From positions 1 to 64,000 of the forward strand of contig CAZAEQ010000008.1 of assembly GCA_964484185.1 (NCBI GenBank): a DNA stretch of 64,000 bases. The letters run 5' to 3'. The DNA comes from F1-120-MAGs238 sp964484185. GTDB taxonomy: Bacteria; Planctomycetota; Phycisphaerae; Phycisphaerales; UBA1924. Every line of letters begins with the position of its first letter. Position 1 is the stretch's first letter. Under the pieces are notes generated by a model. That model searched no databases, had not been told where the DNA came from, and worked only from the letters and a program-made list of their open reading frames with translations. This document shows, one piece after another, positions 52,601 to 62,000 of this stretch. A program made the translations under genes and the position numbers.

Positions 52601-55017
52601 CATTGAGAGTTACGCTGCTCAAAGTTCCACCACTGGTTGTAGTGCGAAGAGTAGTGCCATCGGCGAAATTGATTGTTCCGCCAACGATTGTCCCACCTGC
52701 CATGTTCCATGAACCAGTCGTTGAATTCAACTGGATCGTGTTTCCGGTGTTGGTAATTGTTCCTGCGATATTGACTGTGCCAGCGGCAGTAGTCATGGTT
52801 CCGATCCCGGCAGCAGCGTTCAGGGTCCCATCGAATTGGAACGTGCCGCCGGTCGCATCCAGAGTTCCAGCGTTCGTCCAATTGGTGTTATTCACCCGGA
52901 TGGTTCCGGCTGTCACACGCAGAGTACCGTTGTTGGTGAGCGTTGAGTTGTTCACCAGCAGAGTCTGCCCAGTTGCTTCCGCAGAGATCAATCCGTTGTT
53001 CACTAGGGTTGCGACTGAACTGTTGCTCAACGTTAACCCGCCGCCTGTTCCAGCTGCCAGACGAACAACTGCCGACGCCCCGAAGGTGACCGTGCCGGAA
53101 CCGCCGACGGCCATGGTGATGCTGCGAGTTCCGGCTGTTGCCCCTTCTGCCACTACCAGGGAGTTCAGGGTGTAGCCGGGAGCCATGCCTAATGTCACGT
53201 TGTTGCCAGTAAGACGCGCCGCAGTAAATGTGGTTGTTCCGGCCAGCGTAATGCTTGAAGAAGTGGCATTAAGAACAAGCTCTCCATTGAGAGTTACGCT
53301 GTTCAATGTTCCACCACTGGTCGTGGTACGAAGTGATGTACCATCTGCAAAGTTCATCGTTCCGCCGACAATCGATCCGCCCAATATATTCCAGGNNNNN
53401 NNNNNNNNNNNNNNNNNNNNNNNNNNNNNNNNNNNNNNNNNNNNNNNNNNNNNNNNNNNNNNNNNNNNNNNNNNNNNNNNNNNNNNNNNNNNNNNTACCG
53501 TTGTTGGTGAGCGTTGAGTTGTTCACCAGCAGAGTCTGCCCAGTTGCTTCGGCAGAAATCAATCCGCTATTGACGAGTGTGGCAGCAGAGCTGTTGTTCA
53601 GACTTAATCCACCGCCAGAGCCAGCTGCCAGCCGAACAACGGCCGATGCCCCGAAGGTGACCGTGCCGGCACCGCCAACCGCCATGGTGATGTTGCGAGT
53701 CCCAGCGGTCGCCCCTTCTGCCACAACCAGGGAATTCAGTGTATAACCGGTAGCCATGTTTAAAGTCACGTTGGCTGCGGTGAGACGGGCCGCTGTGAAG
53801 GAGGTTGTTCCGGCCAGCGTAATGCTTGAAGAAGTAGCATTAAGAACAAGCTCTCCATTGAGAGTTACGCTGCTCAAAGTTCCACCACTGGTTGTAGTGC
53901 GAAGAGTAGTGCCATCGGCGAAATTGATTGTTCCGCCAACGATTGTCCCACCTGCCATGTTCCATGAACCAGTCGTTGAATTCAACTGGATCGTGTTTCC
54001 GGTGTTGGTAATTGTTCCTGCGATATTGACTGTGCCAGCGGCAGTAGTCATGGTTCCGATCCCGGCAGCAGCGTTCAGGGTCCCATCGAATTGGAACGTG
54101 CCGCCGGTCGCATCCAGAGTTCCAGCGTTCGTCCAATTGGTGTTATTCACCCGGATGGTTCCGGCTGTCACACGCAGAGTACCGTTGTTGGTGAGCGTTG
54201 AGTTGTTCACCAGCAGAGTCTGCCCAGTTGCTTCGGCAGAAATCAATCCGCTATTGACGAGTGTGGCAGCAGAGCTGTTGTTCAGACTTAATCCACCGCC
54301 AGAGCCAGCTGCCAGCCGAACAACGGCCGATGCCCCGAAGGTGACCGTGCCGGCACCGCCAACCGCCATGGTGATGTTGCGATTTCCGACAGTCGCACCT
54401 TCGGCCACTACCAGGGAGTTCAATGTATAGCCGGGAGCCATGTTTAATGTCACGTTGGCCGCAGTGAGCCTAGCGCTGGTGAAACTGGTGGTTCCCGAAA
54501 CCGTGATGCTTGTCGATGTACCGTCGAGAAGAACTTCGCCCCCGATCGTGACATTGGAAACTGTGCCACCCCCAGCAGCTCGAACGACGTTTCCAGTTCC
54601 GGAGAAGTTCCATGTGCCACCTGACAGCGTGCCGCCGTTCATCGTCACAGACGCAGTCATGGTACTGGTGCCTGTGGTGGTAAATGTACCGCCATTAAAC
54701 TGCAGCGCACGTGAGCTTTCGACCGCTGTCACAGTACGGGACGCACCAATCGTAATGGTCGAACCCGCAGTATTGATAATGGCAGTGTCCGCCGCGGCAG
54801 GCAATACATCTCCGACCCAGTTTGCGGCGAGATTGAAATCGGTACCAGTACCAGCGGGGCCGCCGTCCCAGACGATGTTTGCAAGCATCTGGCGATCTTC
54901 GAGTTTCTCCATCCCAAATCCAGCGGCCGTTCCGGACCGCCGAGCAGTACTCGCTGATTTTGATGACAAACGTGATGACAAACGACCAAACGAATTCGAA
55001 TCTGTGAACTGTGTCAT
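49632..55017 (-). CDS. Repeat-rich secreted protein with dockerin-like C-terminus (crosses assembly gap)
   Basis: A giant surface protein, predicted 1832 aa once the gap is sized at 213 bp. The N-terminus has the planctomycete LEDRQMLANIVWDGGP segment after a Ser/Arg-rich leader. The start ATG at 55017 is preceded by GGGGAG. The body is a beta-helix-like array of 228-aa repeats rich in Thr/Asn/Gly/Val (TLRVTAGTIRVNN, LNSLVVAEGA, VRLAAGSGG, LISAEATGQTL). The C-terminus has two D-x-N-x-D units ending FFDYLDFLVIFSRF, as in dockerin-like cell-surface anchors. The Ns interrupt the frame, so it appears as two pieces. Likely role: adhesin or structural surface fibre. Paralogues follow at 55267 and 59010. 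Confidence 0.8.
51517..54480 (-). repeat. 684-bp tandem repeats of the surface gene
   Basis: The marker GTGTTATTCACCCGGATGG starts at 51517, 52201, 52885 and 54140. The first two intervals are exactly 684 bp (228 codons). Copies at 52885 and 54140 are nearly identical over several hundred bases, so recent homogenisation or expansion is likely. A more divergent unit lies at about 50830-51500. Confidence 0.85.
53396..53495. other. Assembly gap (100 N) within a repeat
   Basis: Exactly 100 N in the surface gene. By comparison with the unit at 52028-52240 the missing piece should be 213 bp (or 213 plus a multiple of 684). A 213-bp filling brings the two flanking frames into register, which a 100-bp filling does not. 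Confidence 0.9.
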
Positions 55018-55266
55018 AACTCTCCCCGTTGCAACATAGGTACCCACAGTAGTGAGCGAGAAATCTGCTTCCGTTAGCCACAAAATATCAACCGAAAGCG
55101 GTCCATTCAACCAAAATAGCGGAATTTCCGGACCAGAATTTCGCCTGGAAGTGGAGCATCCACGCGCTGGCTCCCAAGCCTGAGAATTCCAAAGACTTGC
55201 CCGATAACAATGACCTTTGCGGCCCTTTCGAAGCCCCGACACCCCAGTTCCCTATGAAGTTCTGAA

Positions 55267-58200
55267 TCAGAACCGACTGAATATCACCAGGAAATCCAGG
55301 TAATCAAAGAAGTCGATAACGCCATCATTGTTGAAGTCGGCACCGCCTGTCTGATTTGCGAAGTCATTCACGAAGTCGAGATAGTCGAAGAGATCGACAA
55401 TTGTGTCGCTGTTGTAATCGGCGAGGGAAGAGAACGCAAAGATGATATGGCGATCGTCATTGTACATGAAGTTCTTGCCATCTACGCCTGGAGGAGGAAG
55501 GGTAGTGGAATCAAAGCCGCTGGTGATGGTACGATTGGAGGGGACCACCGTGAGAATGTTGAAAGTGCTAGCGATAGAGGGCTGGTAATTATCCACTAAG
55601 GTAATGTTGAGAGTTCCGCCCAGGTTGGCGTCGCCAACTGTGACCAAGATGCGGCCGAACTGGCTGGTAAAGATACCGGCGATGAATGTGTTGACGACGC
55701 TCGGCGAGGTGAAATTGAGGCCGCTACTGGTGGCGACATTGAGGAGGCATCCGGGGCCGAGATTGATAGTTCCGCTGTTGGTGAAGGTGTCGGCGCCGTT
55801 GATAAAGATCTCGCCGGTTTGAAGGTCAAGGATGCCCGCGTTTGTCCAAGTCGCCCGCGTGGTGCCGATGCGAGCGCTATTCTGCACCCGCAATGTGCCG
55901 TGGTTGGTGATCGTGGTGATGGCGATACTGACCGTCCGAAACCTCGCTTCTGCGGTTATAAGGCCGCTATTGATCAGAGTGGAGGCGCCACTCTCGACGA
56001 TGTTCAAAGCCCCGCCACTGTCGGCGGCGAGGCGGACAACGGCGGCGGAACCGAAGGTGACTGTTCCCTCTCCTCCAAACGCGAGCGCAATGACGCGCGG
56101 GCCGCTGGCGGCACCTTCCGCGACGATGAGCGAGTTGAGCGTGTAGCCGGGGGCCAAGCCTAAATTGACGTTGGGAGCCGTGAGCCGGGCGGCGGCGAAT
56201 GTGGTGTTGCCGCTGAGCATGAGGGCAGCAGCATTGGTGTCGAGCAGCAGATCGCCGTTCACGTTGACGCCGGCCAGCGTGCCGTTGGAAGTCGTGGCTC
56301 GGATGGCGGCACCACCAGGATAGTTGATCGAGCCACCGCTGATCGTGCCGCCGAGCATCGTGAAAGGGGCGCTGGTCGCATTCAATTGAATAGTGTTGTT
56401 AGCGTTGTTGATGTTGCCCACGACATGGACTGTGGCTGCTAAGGTGTTAAAAGTGCCAACTCCCGCCGTCGCGTTCAAATTGCCATTCAATCGCAACTCT
56501 CCCCCCGTACCACTGAGCGCCCCGGTGGTGGTCCAACTGGCAGAGTTAACGTGAAGGGTACCAGCAGCGACAGCGAGCGTCCCGACGTTGGAGAAAGCGG
56601 TGGTATCAATAAGTAGAGTCTGACCGCTGGCCTCGGCAGAGATCAATCCCTGGTTGATCAGCGTTGCTTGCGAACTGCTTCGGATATTCAACTCGCCGCC
56701 GCTGCCCGGCAAGTGCCTGACGATTGCAGATGGGCCAAATGTGACAGTACCGGCTACGTCGCCGTACGCCAATAAGATAGTGCGCACCCCCGTCGCCGCT
56801 CCCTCAGCCACTACCAGAGAATTCAGGGTGTAGTCCCGCGCCATGCGGAGGCTCACGTACGTGGCGCTGAGGCGGGCGGCAATGAAAGAAGTACTGCCTC
56901 TGAGCGTGAGACCGGCGAAGTCGACATCGAAAAGCAATTCGCCGTTGTAGGCCACACTCAAAAGTTCACCGCCGGAAATGCTGGTGCGCAAACGGGCGGC
57001 ATCACTGCACAAAATCGTGCCTCCCGAGATATAGCCGCCAGACATTGTGAAAGAACCCGTGTTTGAATTCAAGTGGATAGTGCTATCGGTATTAACGATG
57101 CTTCCGGACACTAAGACGTTGGCTCCCGCCGTATTCAAGGTTCCGATTCCTGACGTCGCGAAGAGGATGCCACCGAGCTGGAAGGTGCCACCGGTACCGC
57201 TAATAGTTCCGGGATTGGTCCAGCCGTTATAAGCGTTGACGTGAAGGGTGCCCGCGGACACAGACAGGGTGCCGTTGTTGGTGAAAAGGCGGGGATTGAT
57301 GTGAAGTATCCGCCCGGTGGCTTCGGCGGTGATGAGGCCGTTGTTGACGAAGTTGATGGACGAATTCACAGAACCGTTGATGAGATTGAGGCCTCCGACA
57401 GTGCCGGAAGCCAGGCGGATTACAGCGGCGGGACCGAAAGTAACAGTACCTGTGCCGACGGAGACCGAACTTATGAAACGGTCGCCGATGGCGGCACCTT
57501 CCGCAACCACCAATGAATTCAGGACGTAACCGGGCGCCAATTGCAGGTTGGCTGGGACGGCTAGGCGAGCGGCAGTGAAAGTGGTGTTTCCGCTCAGAAT
57601 CACGGTGGCGCCGGGAATGTCCAGCAGTAAATCTCCATTCAAGGCGACGTTGGCAAGCGTGCCAGCCGTGGCAGAAATGCGCAACATTGCCCCGCCGGAC
57701 CAGTTCAACGCCCCACCGCTGATGGTGCCTCCCGACATGGTGAAAGAGCCCGTCATTGCGGTGAGCTGGATGGTGTTTCCTGAATTCGCAATTGTGCCGG
57801 TGATTTGAACCGCGGTTCCCGCTGTGTTGAACGTGCCGATCCCCGCACCCGCGTTAAGCGTTCCGCCAAGTTGGAGCACCCCTCCGGTGCCCGCGAGCGT
57901 GCCGGCATTCGTCCAAGTCGCTGCGTTGACACGGAGCGTGCCTCTGGCGACGCTGACAACACTGTTGTTGGTGAACGCGTTGGGCTGAATTGTGAGCGTT
58001 TGATTGGTCGCTTCTGCGCTAATAAGGCCATCGTTGATCAGTGTTGTGCCACCAAGGTTACTGAGAAAGAGCCCGCCCCCCGCGCCATTCGCGAGACGAA
58101 CTACACCAGTAGCGGAGATTGTGAGGGTGCCAGGACCGCCCGTTGCCAAGGAAATGTTGCGGATGCCGGTGACGGCCCCTTCAGCAACCACGAGGGAACT

Positions 58201-58797
58201 CAGCGTGTATCCGGGCTACATCTGCAGGTTGACACTGGCGGCGCTGAGTCGGGCGGCGCTGAAAGTCGTAGAGCCGCTGAGCGTGAGGCTGGCTGAACCG
58301 GAGTTGAGAAGAACATCTCCGGAAATCGTGACGCTAGCGAGTGTGCCGCCGCCCGAGGTGCCGATCATGCCAATTCCGGTACCTGAGAAATTCCATGTTC
58401 CGCCAGAGATAGTCCCGCCTCCGAGGGTGACGCTGGCGCTCAATGCGTTTACACCGCTGGTGGTAAACGTGCCGCTGTTGACGCGTATGCTGCGTGAACT
58501 GTTGAAGCTGTTGACTTCAGTCGTGGCCCCCACGGTGATCGTGGGTCCGGCGGTGTTAATGGTCGCCGTATCGGCGGCGGTGGGAAGGACGTCGCCGATC
58601 CAGTTTGCCGCAAGATTGAAGTCGGTGCCCGTGCCGGCGGGGCCGCCGTCCCAGACAATGTTGGCAAGCATCTGGCGTGCTTCGAGCTTTTCCACTCCAA
58701 ATACGGCGGCCAGTCCCGCCCTTTCAACCTTCAAAGGTGGTTTGGATGCGCATAGCCGCCAGATCCGCAACAGCGTCGACTCGGTTAAACGTCTCAC
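55267..58797 (-). pseudogene. Second repeat-rich surface protein, interrupted by an in-frame TAG
   Basis: A paralogue of the neighbours, 1176 codons from a GTG at 58797 (CGGGGGTCAGTT just upstream) to the dockerin-like end FFDYLDFLVIFSRF. The N-terminus has VEKLEARQMLANIVWDGGP. An amber codon at 58216-58218 splits it after VNLQM, exactly where the paralogues read MAPGYTLNSL, and the frame is unbroken on both sides. The downstream repeats look under selection, with no other stop or shift. It could be a recent nonsense mutation, a sequencing error, or a readthrough site. Repeats are more diverged than in the other two genes. Gap 55018-55266 upstream of the next gene holds nothing recognised. 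Confidence 0.7.
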
Positions 58798-59009
58798 AAC
58801 TGACCCCCGTGTAAAACAAAGTGCAAACTCATAGCAGTAGCATTTCAAGCGAGAGAATCTCAAACGAAGGCCACAAAATTTCAAACGTAGTTCACCAATT
58901 CAATCAAGAATCGCCGAGTTTAGAACCACTCCTTCAAACTCTATTGGATCGCATCGATGTACACAGAGCAATTGTGTATCCCTTTGTCAAGGCTACCCAG
59001 TTTCGCAGT

Positions 59010-62000
59010 TTAAAAGCGGCTGAAAATCACCAGGAAGTCCAGGTAATCAAAGAAGTCGATAACGCCATCGTTATTGAAGTCGGCGCCGCCTGTCTGATTT
59101 GCGAAGTCATTCACGAAGTCGAGATAGTCGAAGAGATCGACAATTGTGTCGCTGTTGTAATCGGCGAGGGAAGAGAACGCAAAGATGATGTGGCGGTTGT
59201 CGTTGTACATGAAGTTTTTGCCATCCACTCCTGGCGGCGGCATGACCGTCGAACTGAACCCTCCGACAATCGAGCGATTGCCAGGAACAACCGTCACGAT
59301 GTCAAAAGTGCTCACGATTGGCGGCTGGTAACTTCCGTCCATTGTAATGTTGAGCACGCCTGCGAGATTTGCATTCCCGCTATGCACCACGATCCGACCG
59401 TACTGATTCAGCGCGGTGCCGCCGATGGTCACATTGACAATGGAGGTCGAGGCGAGCACGAGGCCATCGCCTGAATACACGTTGAGCAGTCCTCCTGGGC
59501 CAAGATTAATGACACCGGGATCCGTGAATGTACCGGCACCATGAACAGCCATTGCTCCATTCTGCAAGTCAAGCACCCCACCGTTGCTCCAGTTTGCATA
59601 ACTCAATTGAATCGAACCGCCATTTTGAGTCCGCAACGTTCCGTTGTTTGCAAATTCAATAGTCGAAATCGTCAGCAACACGTTACTTGCTTCGCTGCTG
59701 ATCAATCCGTTGTTGATGAGTGAAACGGCAGAGTTGTAGGAGATATTTAAACCGCCACCAGAACCCGCAAGAACTCTGATTGCTGACCCGGGCTGAATAG
59801 TGACGGTTGTCGGTCCCCCGTAGCCAAATATCAGCGATCGCGTGCCCGACTCAGCGCCATCGACAAGCACCTGGCTTCCTACCGAAACTCCCGGCGCCAG
59901 ATACAACGCGGCAGCACTTGCACCGAGTCTTGCCGTCACAAATGTGGTCGTGCCCTGAAGGACCATGTACGCGCTGGAGCTGTCCATTCGCAGTTCGCCG
60001 CTCACCGTCACGTTGAGAAGCGTTCCGCCGCTACTTGAGCCACGAAGCGATGCCCCGCCCGCAAATGTGATAGTGCCACCGGATATGGTTCCCCCAGCCA
60101 TGTACCACGAGCCTGTCGATGCAGTCAACGGAATTGTCTGCCCGGCGTTTGGAATTGTGCCCGTGACCTGAACTCGGACATTTGCTGTAGCAAAAGTACC
60201 AATTCCCCCGGAGATATTGAAAGTCCCTCCCAGCGAAACGGTACCGCCAGTACCAGTAATCGTGCCTGGATTTGTCCAGTTAACTGCACCGAGCGACAGT
60301 GTTCCTGCCGTCGCCCGCGCGGTCCCGTTGTTTGTAAAGACAGAATTTTGTATTGACAGTAAGCGACCGGCTCCTTCGCTTGAAATCAATCCGTTGTTCA
60401 CAAATGTCGAGGCTGAACTATTGCTCATTGCCAGGTCGCCTGCGCTGCCCGCGGCAACTCGAATCACGCCTGTTGCACCCACTGTAAACGTCCCAGTACC
60501 GCCGTTCGCCATGACAATGTTGCGCCCACCAGCTGTTGCGCCCTCAACACTGATCAGATTGTTCAACACGAAACCAGGGGCAATATACAGATACGTCGCA
60601 TTGCCCGTCATGCGGGCTGCAGGGAAGGTTGTCGTTCCCTGAATAATCACGTTTGCCGAGGTTGCTTCCAGAACCAGATCCTGACTCATCGTCACGTTGT
60701 TCAGCGTCCCTCCGCTGGACGTTGTGACAAGCGACTGACCATTGGCAAAGTTCACCACGCCGCCCACAATTGTTCCACCCAGCAGATTCCAGCTTCCAGT
60801 CGCTGTATTGAGCGTCAGTGTTGTATTAGTCAGCGTTCCTGTCAAATTCACTGTTCCACCTGTGCGGGTGAAACCGGCGAAATTGAATCCAGCAGACGTG
60901 AAGGAGCCGCCCATATTAAGTGTCGAGTTCGTGATCGTCAGCGTTCCGCCACTGCTCCAGCTGCCTGCGAAATTCAGAGTTGCATTGCTTGCGGAAATCG
61001 TGCCTGAACTCGTCCAGTTGGCTGCCGAAAGCGCGAGAACCCCTGCCGTTGCCTGTGCAGTGCCGTTATTTGTAAACACAGAGTTGCTTAACGTGAGCGT
61101 TCGACCAGTTGCTTCACTCGAGATCAATCCGTTGTTCACCAATGTCGCGGCAGAGCTGTTGCTCATCGAAAGGTCGCCGCCGCTGCCCGCAGCAACTCGA
61201 ATCACGCCCGATGCCCCCACTGTAATCGTTCCGGCGCCGCCGTACGCCATAACGATGTTGCGCCCACCAACAGTTGCACCTTCAATGCTGATCAGCGTGT
61301 TTAGCACGAACCCCGGCGCCAAATATAGATACGTCGCATTGCCCGACATACGCGCCGCAGCAAATGTTGTTGTTCCCTGGATAATCACGTTGGCCGATGT
61401 AGCTTCCAGGACCAGGTCCTGGTTCATAGTCACGTTGTTCAGCGTCCCTCCGCTGGACGTTGTGACAAGCGACTGACCATTAGCAAAGTTGACCACGCCG
61501 CCCACAATAGTCCCACCTAGCAGGTTCCAGCTTCCAGTCGCTGTATTGAGCGTCAGTGTGGTATTAGTCAGCGTTCCCGTCAGGTTCACCGTGCCTCCAG
61601 TGCGCGTGAATCCGGCAAAGTTGAATCCAGCTGACGTGAACGTACCGCCCAGATTCAGCGTCGAATTCGTGATTGTCAGCGTACCGCCACTGCTCCAACT
61701 GCCTGCGAAATTCAGGATCGCATTGCTTGCGACAATCGTGCCTGGATTCGTCCAATTGGTTGCGGAAAGCGCGAGAGTTCCCGCGGTCGCCTGCGCGGTG
61801 CCGTTGTTTGTAAAGACAGAATTATTAATTGTCAGCGCTCGACCAGTTGCTTCACTTGAGATCAAGCCATTGTTCACCAGCGTCGAAACTGAACTGTTGC
61901 TCATTGAAAGGTCGCCGCCGCTGCCCGCAGCAACTCGAATCACGCCCGTTGCGCCCACGGTAAACGTCCCAGTTCCGCCGTACGCCATCACAATGTTGCG

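Noticed and set aside
50323..53175. Long plus-strand open frames opposite the surface genes (Val/Pro-rich), also at 55832-56146, 58004-58834 and 60742-63714
   Set aside because: They are antisense shadows of Thr/Asn/Gly-rich repeats, recur with the repeat period, and lack ribosome sites and recognisable domains.
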